Source: SURF-13 sp038924245
Lineage (GTDB): Bacteria > Pseudomonadota > Gammaproteobacteria > SURF-13
DNA length: 12,420 nucleotides
NCBI GenBank assembly: GCA_038924245.1
Contig: JBCKVB010000039.1
Location: 1 to 12,420 of the forward strand
Direction: 5' to 3'
Of the stretch, positions 1-7,148 are shown piece by piece (within the stretch, counting starts at the first letter, position 1; the number at the start of each line of letters is the position of its first letter). The notes under the pieces are model-generated. The model made no database searches. It saw nothing but the letters and a program-made list of their open reading frames with translations, and had not been told where the DNA came from. The translations under genes were made by a program, and so were the position numbers.

Positions 1-78
1 TAGAGGTTATATCGTCCGCTCCATGGTGGTTTTGGGCCATGACAGTCAATACTACCCAAGCAGCAGGTCGCCCCGCTT

Positions 79-462
79 TCACCGCGCCACCTGAATGATC
101 TGGTTCAACACCCCGCACACCTCGGCAAAGTGGGCATCGGACAAACGCTTCATCGGATGCGCTTTAGCTGCACGCACCTGCCAGTCGAATGATTTTGGTT
201 GATGGCACAAAACATAGCTCGGCTTGGCGGCCTTGCGACCCGTTGCTGCGCCAACCGCCACGGCAAAAGGATTATCGGCATTGTATTCGGCGGTGGTCAT
301 GGGTAAACCAATCACCAACGAAGTGCGCTCGTTGAAGTTGCGCGGAGAAAGAACGAGAAATGGATGGATGTCACGCATCTCGCGGCCCGCATGAGGATTG
401 CAATCAATCCAAATCACATCCTGCCTATCCGGCACCCACGCTGCACGCTGCCTCGCTACCAC
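79..462 (-). CDS. MazF/PemK-family toxin (mRNA interferase-like)
   Basis: 127 residues, the usual size for the MazF/PemK/CcdB-fold endoribonuclease family. Known members cut mRNA at short sequence motifs and slow growth until neutralised by their antitoxin. Visible family features are the first beta strand and following loop (DVIWIDCNPHAGRE, residues 15-28), the conserved HPFLVLSPRNFN segment (33-44), the LPMTT strand (53-57, matching the CTT region of E. coli MazF) and the Q-K-S-x-x-W motif (88-94). The start is GTG at 462, which overlaps the last codons of the upstream antitoxin by 7 nt, so the two are probably translationally coupled. No separate Shine-Dalgarno is obvious, as is common for coupled toxin genes. 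The fold and partner make the call strong. The cleavage specificity, and whether it is active, cannot be read from sequence. Confidence 0.88.
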   Translation of the reverse strand: MVARQRAAWVPDRQDVIWIDCNPHAGREMRDIHPFLVLSPRNFNERTSLVIGLPMTTAEYNADNPFAVAVGAATGRKAAKPSYVLCHQPKSFDWQVRAAKAHPMKRLSDAHFAEVCGVLNQIIQVAR

Positions 463-707
463 TTTTCCGCGCCCACTCTGGCGTTTGCCATGGCTTCGCC
501 ACCGTGACGTGAACGGTCGAAGCGGGCCAGACGTTGCTCCAGCGTGAGAGGCTCATCGCGCAGGGGCGCGATAATCACGCGGCCATTTTCCACGGAAACA
601 CGCACCCGTTGATCCACATGCAAATGCGCTTCGCGCGCCACAGCAGCAGGTAGCCGCACCCCCAAATTATTTCCCCAATGCTTGATATTGAGCACGGCTT
701 CAGCCAC
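456..707 (-). CDS. MazE-like antitoxin (AbrB/SpoVT DNA-binding domain)
   Basis: 83 residues. The start is the GTG at 707, because AAGGAGG lies 5 nt upstream. An open frame runs back to 776, but its first 23 codons cover the Shine-Dalgarno and promoter and are probably not translated. Residues 7-48 fit the swapped-hairpin AbrB fold of MazE: NIKHWGNNLGVRLPAAVA, then VDQRVRVSVENGRVIIAPL. The C-terminal part (50-83) is charged and fits the flexible tail that wraps and inhibits the toxin. In this family the antitoxin N-terminus binds the operon's own promoter, and a palindrome overlaps the -10 box here. The gene ends inside the toxin start, giving the usual antitoxin-first order. Confidence 0.88.
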   Translation of the reverse strand: MAEAVLNIKHWGNNLGVRLPAAVAREAHLHVDQRVRVSVENGRVIIAPLRDEPLTLEQRLARFDRSRHGGEAMANARVGAEKW

Positions 708-725
708 GGCAACCTCCTTGAGTAA

Positions 726-758
726 ACTGTTTATACAGTGTTTAGACATTGTGCCCAA
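726..758 (-). promoter_or_regulatory. Promoter and operator candidate of the mazEF-like pair
   Basis: On the minus strand TTGGGC (753-758) and TATAAA (730-735) are spaced by exactly 17 nt, a good sigma-70 layout, and the -10 lies 22 nt from the GTG start at 707. The -10 box sits inside a perfect inverted repeat, ACTGT-N4-ACAGT (726-739). A second, slightly offset pair, TAAAC (723-727) and GTTTA (740-744), surrounds it. This fits autorepression by the MazE/MazF complex, which is typical of the family. Binding itself is inferred. Confidence 0.6.
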
Positions 759-925
759 TTTTTTTGGAAGTTGCAACCCGCGGACTCTGGATTGTTCTCA
801 ATCATGCTCGGGCTCAGGCAATGGGGTAAATCTGGGCATGCCATTTCTGTTGGTATAGCAAGCAGCCAGCGTAGTGCGCGCTGTGCGCACGAAAGTCATG
901 ACCAATATTTGTGATCCGCGAACAT

Positions 926-1573
926 TCAATGCGTCTGCTTTAGCACCAGCGTCTGACCGGTGTTCTGCATTTCCAGGCGTCCCAGAAACGACATGCCGAG
1001 CAGCACCTCGGTGGGGAAGCCACCCTCCACCACCACGCCTTCCACGTCGCGCAGTTCGATGTCGCCGACCTTCACCTTGTCGAGCTTGATCTGATAGGCC
1101 GGCGCGTTACCGGAGGCGGTGGATATCATCAGCGGCCGGCCGTTGATGCGGTAGTCTATCCCCATGCGCTTGGCCTCCGCCGAGTTCATGGCGACATTGG
1201 TGGCGCCGGTGTCCACCAGGAAGCGCACCGCAAAGGCGTTGATGGCGCCGTCCACCATATACAACCCGTTCTGGTTGCGCGCGATCCGCACGCTGCTCTC
1301 CTTGCGCGTGGCGTAGTGGGCGCCCACCTGATTGCTCAGGCGGTACACGGCGGGCTTGCCGTTCACCTCCAGCACCGCCTCTTTGCTGCTGGCGGAGATC
1401 AGCCGCACTCCTTCCGGGCTGGTTTGTCCGACGCTAAGCGCCTGCTGCCTACCGTCTATCAACAGCACCACGCGGTCTTTGAACAGCCCCACCACGGACA
1501 CGGTTTTCACCGCCCAGGCGGACAAGCTCACCAAGGTCAACATCAGACAGCATGCGACCGGCAGGTTCCTCAT
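926..1573 (-). CDS. Secreted retropepsin-like aspartic protease (clan AA, TIGR02281-like)
   Basis: 215 residues from the ATG at 1573, chosen because it has an AAGG just upstream and opens directly with a signal peptide. An in-frame upstream ATG at 1615 lacks a ribosome binding site. Residues 2-21 (basic start, hydrophobic stretch, then SAWA) look like a Sec signal cleaved near residue 21. The mature protein has a small N-terminal beta region and then a single-copy pepsin-type domain from about residue 104. Its catalytic motif is VDTGA (120-124, Asp121), and the conserved LLGMSFLGRLEM near the end (191-202) matches the second family signature. Retropepsin-like enzymes act as dimers, one Asp per subunit. 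The periplasmic substrate is unknown. It lies downstream of the P460 scar and its hairpin and is probably a separate transcript. Confidence 0.85.
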   Translation of the reverse strand: MRNLPVACCLMLTLVSLSAWAVKTVSVVGLFKDRVVLLIDGRQQALSVGQTSPEGVRLISASSKEAVLEVNGKPAVYRLSNQVGAHYATRKESSVRIARNQNGLYMVDGAINAFAVRFLVDTGATNVAMNSAEAKRMGIDYRINGRPLMISTASGNAPAYQIKLDKVKVGDIELRDVEGVVVEGGFPTEVLLGMSFLGRLEMQNTGQTLVLKQTH

Positions 1574-1626
1574 CTGCCTTAAGATACACGGGAAAGCGGT
1601 ACTTTGAAACATCATTGACGGCGGTG

Positions 1627-1651
1627 AAAATAAGGCCGCTTCCCTGCGGCC
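1627..1651 (-). terminator. Rho-independent terminator after the P460 remnant
   Basis: Read on the minus strand, a perfect 6-bp GC stem GGCCGC/GCGGCC (1646-1651 with 1634-1639) with a 6-nt loop is followed at once by TTATTTT. It lies about 18 nt after the P460 stop codon at 1670-1672, where a native terminator would be. It also separates that remnant from the downstream protease gene. Confidence 0.65.
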
Positions 1652-1669
1652 AAACCCAGGAGATGCGGG

Positions 1670-1863
1670 TTAGTCGCGTAACTTGCTGAACACGTATTGG
1701 GACTTGGCTTCGGGCTGGTGGCACCCGAGGCAGGATTTGCCACAGTCGGTTACCAGGCGCTGGTCACGGCTGTTACCCGCGAAGCCTTCGAAGCCCCAGC
1801 CGCCGGTGTTCTTGAAGCGTTTGCTGTCCGCTGCATCACGCCGGCCAGCTTGCGCTCGCCTTC
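1670..1863 (-). pseudogene. Cytochrome P460 family, C-terminal fragment (frameshifted)
   Basis: Only the last ~64 codons of a cytochrome P460-type gene remain. The piece starts as EGERKLAGVMQ (1863-1831), then the frame changes at about 1828-1830. It continues for 52 codons from DSKRF to the stop at 1670. Diagnostic features are TGGWGFEGF (codons 8-16 of the second frame), the c-type haem motif CLGCH (1718-1732) and the YVFSKLRD end. Known P460 proteins are periplasmic c-haem enzymes with a lysine-haem cross-link that oxidise hydroxylamine or detoxify nitrogen oxides. The signal peptide, the N-terminal half and the cross-linking lysine region are absent, replaced upstream by an IS remnant. 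With no start of its own and a frameshift it should be dead. The assignment rests on motif recognition, not on a search. Confidence 0.75.
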
Positions 1864-2045
1864 CTGCACCGGATGCACGCCGTGCTCCTGCGCGATCTGG
1901 TTGAGTGTCTTGACCCCATGGATCGCTTCCAAGCCCACCTTGGCCTTGAATTCCGCTCCGTGTACCTTACGTTTCGCTCCGCTCATCGCCCGCTCCATTC
2001 TTCATCGGACAATAGCTTAAACTACTGTCTCAAATTCGGGGTCCA
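1864..2045 (-). mobile_element. IS3-family insertion sequence, left-end remnant with orfA start
   Basis: About 180 bp of the upstream end of an IS3-family element. The putative terminal repeat begins TGGACCCCGAATTTGAG at 2045 reading down the minus strand, with the TG start usual for IS3 ends. An ATG at 1986, preceded by GGAG, opens 41 codons with the typical OrfA N-terminus: KRKVHGAEFKAKVGLEAI, then KTLNQIAQEHGVHPVQ, a helix-turn-helix of the transposase_8/HTH_Tnp_1 type. The match stops right after HPVQ, where the next residues in this family would continue QW-K. From there the DNA is P460 sequence in the same orientation. The rest of orfA, all of orfB and the other end are missing, so the element is immobile. 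Confidence 0.75.
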
Positions 2046-2061
2046 CTATAGGGGAAGTAAC

Positions 2062-2886
2062 GTGGCCGTCTACGCTATCGGTGACGTTCAAGGTTGTTTT
2101 GACGAGCTGCAGGAACTGCTGAAGAACCTCTCCTTTAAGGCGGATGACACCCTGTGGTTCACCGGCGATCTAGTCAACCGCGGGCCGAAGTCGCTGGAGA
2201 CTTTGCGCTTCGTGAAAAGTCTGGGCGCGCGCGCCATCACGGTGCTGGGCAATCACGATTTGCATCTGCTGGCGGTGGCGCAAGGTTGTGAGCGTTATCG
2301 CCGTGGCGACAGCTTTGAAGATGTATTGCATGCGCCGGACCGGGATGAGCTGCTGAATTGGCTGCGCGCGCGGCCGCTGCTGCATCATGACGACGCGCTG
2401 GGCTTTACCCTGATTCATGCCGGACTGCCTCCGCAGTGGGATTTGCGGCAGGCGCGCGCCTGCGCGCGGGAAGTCGAGGCGGTGCTGCGCGGGGCGGATT
2501 ACGCGGAGTTTTTGCGTGAGATGTATGGCAACGAACCGCAAAGCTGGCCGGATGCGCTGAGCGGCTGGGACAGGTTGCGCTTTATCACCAATTGCCTGAC
2601 GCGATTGCGCTACTGCGACGCGCACGGTAGGCTCGCACTGGAGGAAAAGAGCGCGCCGGGCGCGCAGCTGCGGGGTTACTTACCCTGGTTTGAAGTGCCG
2701 GGGCGGTTAAGCGGCAAGCTGAATATCGTGTTCGGCCACTGGTCCACGCTGGGCGCATATCCCGTCACGAATGTATTCCCCTTGGACGGCGGCTGCGTCT
2801 GGGGTGGAGGTTTGCTTGCGCTGCGTCTCGATGGCGCGCGGCGCGAGCGAGTGCGCCTGGAGTGCCGGACGCATTGTGAACATTAG
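2062..2886 (+). CDS. apaH: Symmetrical bis(5'-nucleosyl)-tetraphosphatase ApaH
   Basis: 274 residues, the normal ApaH length. It hydrolyses Ap4A and other dinucleoside polyphosphates to two nucleoside diphosphates, keeping these stress-linked nucleotides low, and also removes Np4 caps from RNA. The start is GTG at 2062 with AGGGGA 6 nt upstream; the frame stays open to 1873 but runs through IS DNA. Calcineurin-type metallophosphatase motifs are GDVQGC (7-12), TGDLVNRGP (34-42), GNHDLH (63-68) and HAG (119-121), followed by the ApaH-type LRFITN and FGHW segments. The first motif has Gln in place of the common His (GDxHG); this is usual in pseudomonad-type ApaH and should not inactivate it. An IS remnant ends 17 bp upstream. 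The last codons and stop form the first unit of a tandem repeat. Confidence 0.95.
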   Translation: MAVYAIGDVQGCFDELQELLKNLSFKADDTLWFTGDLVNRGPKSLETLRFVKSLGARAITVLGNHDLHLLAVAQGCERYRRGDSFEDVLHAPDRDELLNWLRARPLLHHDDALGFTLIHAGLPPQWDLRQARACAREVEAVLRGADYAEFLREMYGNEPQSWPDALSGWDRLRFITNCLTRLRYCDAHGRLALEEKSAPGAQLRGYLPWFEVPGRLSGKLNIVFGHWSTLGAYPVTNVFPLDGGCVWGGGLLALRLDGARRERVRLECRTHCEH

Positions 2887-2931
2887 TCGGACGCATTGTG
2901 AACGTTAGTCGGATGCATTGTGAACATTAAA
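2866..2931. repeat. 22-bp tandem repeat, three copies, across the apaH end
   Basis: Three direct copies of a 22-bp unit lie head to tail: 2866-2887, 2888-2909 and 2910-2931. Copies 1 and 2 differ at one base, and copy 3 differs at its fifth base and at the end. Each contains GCATTGTGAAC. Copy 1 encodes the final codons and stop of apaH, and copy 3 includes the stop codon (2927-2929) of the convergent propeller gene. The repeat fills the whole 40-bp convergent gap, which holds no terminator-like hairpin. It probably arose by local duplication of the apaH 3' end. Confidence 0.85.
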
Positions 2932-4321
2932 TGCGGCTGGTTACCCGGTAGACCTTACTGTCTTTAACCGCGAAATACTGGATCTCGTTTGAGGAGAGAA
3001 AGACGATCTCAGACAGGATGAGGTCATAGGCCTTTTGTTCCTCGCCGTCCACCACCACCAGACTGGTATCGCCCAGGCGCGCGCGGTACGCGGTGTGGTG
3101 ACTATCGGGACTGAACAGGGGATTCCCCTTGCCGATCGCGGCATAGTGTTTTTGCGCGACACCATCCACGACCGCGAACAGCTTGTCGCCGGTCATGGCG
3201 TAGTAGGCCAGGTGTTTGCCGTCAGGGCTGAAAAAGGGAGAGTGTGCTCCGACGCCGTCATGGGCGGTAAGCTCCTTGCCGTTCACCACCAGGAACTGTT
3301 TGCCGTTTTCCCAGGCGACGTAGGCGTGATGCGCGCCGTCGCCGCTGAAGATAACATTGAAGGGGGAGATTTCGTCATACTTCTTGCCCGCCACGTCATC
3401 CACCACGGCGAACTGCTTTTCCTGTTCCTCAACGATATACGCCACACCTTTTCCATCCGGGCTGAACACGGGCGCGGGGCTGAAAATTTTCTCGTGCGGC
3501 GGGCCTTCCTTGCCATCCCGTACCAGAAATTGGCGATAGTCGCGCTCCGCGAAATACGCGAGGTGTTGGCTATCCGGCGAGAAGACGGGGACGATGGTGT
3601 TGACGCCTTCATAACGCCGCTGTTCTTTACCATCCACCACCGCGAACTGCATGTCATTATCGAACGCGCGGTAGGCGACATGACGGCTATCGGGGCTGAA
3701 GGTCAGCGAACCCTCGCCGATGATTTCATAGCGCGCGCCTTCCTTGCCGTCCACGACGGCGAAAAATGTGCTATCGCCGTTTGGGGTTTTCTCCCTGGCG
3801 ATAAAGGCCAGACGCCGGCTGTCCGGGCTGAATACGATGGAGTGCGAGGCGACGCCGTCGTAAAGTTTTCCCGTCACGCCGTCCACCACCACCGCGGTGC
3901 CATGTTCCAGCAGCGCCTTATGGGCCACGCGGCTGCTGTCGGGGCTGAACACAGGCGCTTCCACCGCCCGGTAGGGGCCGGTTTCATGGTCATCCATCAC
4001 CAGGTACCAGACATCGCCCCGCAATGCGCTGTAGGCCACGCGCCGGCTGTCCGGGCTGAAGAAACCGGAATGCGCGCCGATGCCGTCGTAACGCTTACCC
4101 TCTTTGCTGTCGAGCACAACGAACTGTCTGCCGTTCTGCTCTATTACGTAGGCGAGCCGCCGTCCGTCCGGGCTTGCATGCGTGGACGACACTATCCACC
4201 CGTCCGGGTCAAGCTCTCCAATCAGGGTTTCCGTGGTGCGCTCGACCTGAGGCAGGGGCGGCGCGGTGCAGGCCGCCAACATCAGGAGTGAAGCAAACAA
4301 TGACCAGTGATAATTCGGCAC
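2927..4321 (-). CDS. Putative lipoprotein with PD40 beta-propeller repeats
   Basis: 464 residues from the GTG at 4321, chosen because AAGGA lies 7 nt upstream and the product then begins with a lipoprotein signal: hydrophobic residues 8-17 and lipobox LAAC with Cys18. The frame remains open upstream to 4477 but overlaps the neighbouring gene. After a short linker there are ten repeats of about 37-42 residues plus a half repeat. Their pattern is FSPDS-RR-AYxA, about 8 variable residues, then FxVVDGKEG-xYD. This is the WD40-like PD40/TolB type, so one or two propellers on the outer or inner membrane are expected. It has no visible catalytic domain. It follows the DUF2892 gene by 92 bp and may be co-transcribed with it. 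Specific function unknown. Confidence 0.75.
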   Translation of the reverse strand: MPNYHWSLFASLLMLAACTAPPLPQVERTTETLIGELDPDGWIVSSTHASPDGRRLAYVIEQNGRQFVVLDSKEGKRYDGIGAHSGFFSPDSRRVAYSALRGDVWYLVMDDHETGPYRAVEAPVFSPDSSRVAHKALLEHGTAVVVDGVTGKLYDGVASHSIVFSPDSRRLAFIAREKTPNGDSTFFAVVDGKEGARYEIIGEGSLTFSPDSRHVAYRAFDNDMQFAVVDGKEQRRYEGVNTIVPVFSPDSQHLAYFAERDYRQFLVRDGKEGPPHEKIFSPAPVFSPDGKGVAYIVEEQEKQFAVVDDVAGKKYDEISPFNVIFSGDGAHHAYVAWENGKQFLVVNGKELTAHDGVGAHSPFFSPDGKHLAYYAMTGDKLFAVVDGVAQKHYAAIGKGNPLFSPDSHHTAYRARLGDTSLVVVDGEEQKAYDLILSEIVFLSSNEIQYFAVKDSKVYRVTSRI

Positions 4322-4413
4322 AAAAAAATCCTTGCAGCAACTGGGGCTGCGCTTTAAGGACATTACAGGCCGTGCCCCGCCGCTTGTTGACGAGGGCGGA
4401 GCGCGCCTGGTTG

Positions 4414-4623
4414 CTAACTGGATTCGGGTTTCGGCGCGGGACAGGTGTTGATGCCGAGCAACTTCCATATCGGGCACCAGCTTACCGCCACCGTGACGAG
4501 AGGAACGACGCCGATCAGGCCCAGATAGCGCATATTTCCTTCGAGTACAAACAGCAGTGATAGCAAGGCAACCCCGATAATCGCACGAATAACCCTTTCG
4601 GTATTTCCAATATTGCTTGTCAT
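4414..4623 (-). CDS. Small membrane protein, DUF2892 (YgaP transmembrane-like)
   Basis: 69 residues from the ATG at 4623, which has AGGAG 7 nt upstream; an in-frame ATG 30 nt earlier has none. The sequence opens MTSNIGNTERVIRAIIG, followed by two hydrophobic segments (about residues 14-30 and 33-48) and SWCPIWKLLGINTCP (48-62). The NxRxxR start and the C-P-x-x-x-LLGI-x-T-C pattern are hallmarks of DUF2892, the inner-membrane domain also fused to the rhodanese YgaP. Family function is poorly defined; links to sulfur or redox metabolism have been suggested for the fused forms only. It is the first gene of a probable two-gene unit with the PD40 lipoprotein. Confidence 0.8.
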   Translation of the reverse strand: MTSNIGNTERVIRAIIGVALLSLLFVLEGNMRYLGLIGVVPLVTVAVSWCPIWKLLGINTCPAPKPESS

Positions 4624-4705
4624 GGTGTATCTCCTATAGAAGATCATGTTCACAATCGCCCCACCGCTTGATTCTCATGCGCGGGGCTTCCGGCCACACA
4701 TCCCT

Positions 4706-4734
4706 AGCATAGTTACAAGGCTGCCGCGGCGCAA
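4706..4734 (-). promoter_or_regulatory. Candidate promoter for the DUF2892/PD40 unit
   Basis: On the minus strand TTGCGC (4729-4734) and TATGCT (4706-4711) are separated by 17 nt. The pair lies just after the folA stop codon (4737-4739) and about 83 nt before the DUF2892 start. Box matches are moderate (3/6 and 4/6), so read-through from folA is an alternative. Confidence 0.4.
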
Positions 4735-4736
4735 GC

Positions 4737-5231
4737 TCAAACAGCTTTGCGTCTCTCCCATGTCACAAAGCTGTAAGAGTAAGGATTTTTCTCATCGGCG
4801 GCGTGATTAACGCGCCCGGCTTCCAGCCAGTCCTGTTTATCGAAACAGGGAAAGTAAGCGTCGCCGCTGAAAGACGCATGAATTTCGGTTAAATACAGGC
4901 GTGATGCGCGCGGCAGAAGCTGGGCGAACAAGTCCTCGCCGCCCATCACCATCAGCTCATCACTCCCCGCGCCCGCCGCCAACGCCTCATCGAGCGTGTG
5001 CGTCACCTCGCACCCCGGCGCCTGATAGTCCGGGTCGCGCGTGAGGATGATATTGCGCCTGCCGGGCAGTGGTTTACCGATGGACTCGAACGTCTTGCGC
5101 CCCATCAAAAGCGGTTTGCCCATGGTCACTTCACGGAAATGGCGCATGTCGGCGGGCAACCGCCACGGCAGGGTGTTGTTGATGCCGATGACGCGGTTTT
5201 CATCCATAGCCGCGATCAGGGAAATTATCAT
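4737..5231 (-). CDS. folA: Dihydrofolate reductase (type I)
   Basis: 164 residues, close to the 159 of E. coli. It reduces dihydrofolate to tetrahydrofolate with NADPH in the cytoplasm and is the target of trimethoprim. The start is the ATG at 5231, with AAAGGA 5 nt upstream and the typical MIISLIAAMDENRVIG opening; an open frame continues upstream to 5414 but overlaps purU. Motifs are GINNTLPWRLPADM (16-29) with catalytic Asp28, the NADPH-binding MGRKTFESIG (43-52), MVMGG (95-99) and the YLTEIH strand (113-118). It is convergent towards apaH, as in enterobacteria, but two genes lie between them here. It is divergent from purU, another folate enzyme, across 51 bp. Confidence 0.96.
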   Translation of the reverse strand: MIISLIAAMDENRVIGINNTLPWRLPADMRHFREVTMGKPLLMGRKTFESIGKPLPGRRNIILTRDPDYQAPGCEVTHTLDEALAAGAGSDELMVMGGEDLFAQLLPRASRLYLTEIHASFSGDAYFPCFDKQDWLEAGRVNHAADEKNPYSYSFVTWERRKAV

Positions 5232-5240
5232 GATAGTCCT

Positions 5241-5269
5241 TTGTGCACGATGGCCAATAAGTGGATAAT
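5241..5269 (+). promoter_or_regulatory. Promoter candidate for purU
   Basis: TTGTGC (5241-5246) and GATAAT (5264-5269) are spaced by exactly 17 nt. The predicted transcription start (~5276) is only about 7 nt before the purU ATG at 5283, and no Shine-Dalgarno is visible. If this promoter is used, the message is almost leaderless. The same short gap must also serve folA on the other strand. Confidence 0.55.
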
Positions 5270-5282
5270 ACAATAGCCCGTC

Positions 5283-6134
5283 ATGCGCCACTATAGATTG
5301 ACATTGTCCTGCCCCGACCGCCCCGGCATCATCGCTGCGGTGAGCTCCTTTATCGCCGCGCACGGCGGCACCATAGGCGAGAGCGCGAGCCACAGCGAGC
5401 CGGACACGCGCCACTTCTTCATGCGCCAGGAAATACTGGCCGGCTCGCTGCCGTTCGGCGTGGATGAATTCCGCGAGCGTTTTTCAGCCATCGCCTCTGG
5501 GTTCAACATGCAGTGGGGCATCAGCGACTCCGCGCTGAAAAAACGCGTGGTGCTGCTCGTGAGCAGGCAGGATCATTGTCTGGCGGATTTACTCTATCGC
5601 TGGCGCAGCAAGGAATTCGATTTCGACATCCCATGCGTGATTTCAAATCACGAGGACTTGAGAAGCCTGGTCGAATGGCACGCCATTCCTTACATACATG
5701 CGCCGGTTACTCCGGAAAATAAAATAGCGGCGCATGAGAAAATCTTAAGCCTGTGCCGACAGCACAATGCGGACGCCGTCGTGCTGGCGCGTTACATGCA
5801 AGTGTTGCCCGATGCCTTCTGCATGGCCTACCCAAACCGCATCATCAATATTCACCACGGCCTGCTGCCGGCGTTCGTCGGCGCGCGCCCTTATCATCAG
5901 GCCTTCGAGCGCGGCGTGAAACAGATCGGCGCCACCTGTCATTATGTCACCACCGAGCTCGACGAGGGCCCCATCATCGAGCAGGACGTGATCCGCGTGG
6001 ATCACAGCGAAGCCGCGGAGGATTTAATCCGCCTGGGACGCGACGTGGAGAAGACCGTGCTCTCGCGCGGCGTGCGTTATCATGTGGAGGACCGCGTGCT
6101 GGTGCATGGCGCGCGCACCGTGGTGTTCAAGTAA
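5283..6134 (+). CDS. purU: Formyltetrahydrofolate deformylase (hydrolase)
   Basis: 283 residues, typical for PurU. It hydrolyses 10-formyltetrahydrofolate to formate and tetrahydrofolate, balancing one-carbon pools and supplying formate to PurT. An N-terminal ACT domain (about 1-80, opening RLTLSCPDRPGIIAAVS) is the regulatory part; in E. coli it responds to methionine and glycine. The formyltransferase-fold catalytic domain (about 87-283) shows NIHHGLLPAFVGARPYHQA (189-207) with Asn189 and His191, and ELDEGPII (225-232) with Asp227. These match the catalytic triad of the family. The start at 5283 matches family N-termini although it has no clear ribosome binding site. The gene pairs naturally with divergent folA. 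Its end is 8 bp from the convergent pyrD-type gene. Confidence 0.95.
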   Translation: MRHYRLTLSCPDRPGIIAAVSSFIAAHGGTIGESASHSEPDTRHFFMRQEILAGSLPFGVDEFRERFSAIASGFNMQWGISDSALKKRVVLLVSRQDHCLADLLYRWRSKEFDFDIPCVISNHEDLRSLVEWHAIPYIHAPVTPENKIAAHEKILSLCRQHNADAVVLARYMQVLPDAFCMAYPNRIINIHHGLLPAFVGARPYHQAFERGVKQIGATCHYVTTELDEGPIIEQDVIRVDHSEAAEDLIRLGRDVEKTVLSRGVRYHVEDRVLVHGARTVVFK

Positions 6135-6142
6135 GGGTCGGC

Positions 6143-7114
<972 letters not shown>

Positions 7115-7148
7115 CCCATTCTGAGAAAAGGGGTGAGGGGATTTCAGT

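Noticed and set aside
1..78. Possible gene or regulatory site at the left edge
   Set aside because: I see no start, motif or repeat in this short piece beyond the toxin stop codon.
726..739. LexA (SOS) box upstream of the antitoxin
   Set aside because: The CTGT and ACAG half-sites are separated by 4 nt, while the gammaproteobacterial LexA box needs 8 nt between them.
874..890. Stem GTGCGC/GCGCAC as terminator of the aspartic protease gene
   Set aside because: The 6-bp stem has no T-tract on either strand and may be chance in GC-rich DNA.
1873..2061. N-terminal extension of ApaH by 63 codons
   Set aside because: It runs antisense through the IS remnant and adds sequence absent from ApaH. 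The GTG at 2062 has AGGGGA 6 nt upstream and gives the standard length.
2866..2931. CRISPR-like array
   Set aside because: The units are contiguous 22-bp tandem copies with no spacers, and no cas gene is in the window.
3035..4291. 418-codon open frame antisense to the PD40 lipoprotein gene
   Set aside because: It mirrors the repeats of the real gene, giving His/Val-rich repeats with no domain, and has no convincing ribosome binding site. The sense frame has a lipobox, a Shine-Dalgarno and clear PD40 repeats.
5232..5414. N-terminal extension of dihydrofolate reductase by 61 codons
   Set aside because: It would overlap the purU start on the other strand. The ATG at 5231 has a good ribosome binding site and gives the family's normal N-terminus.
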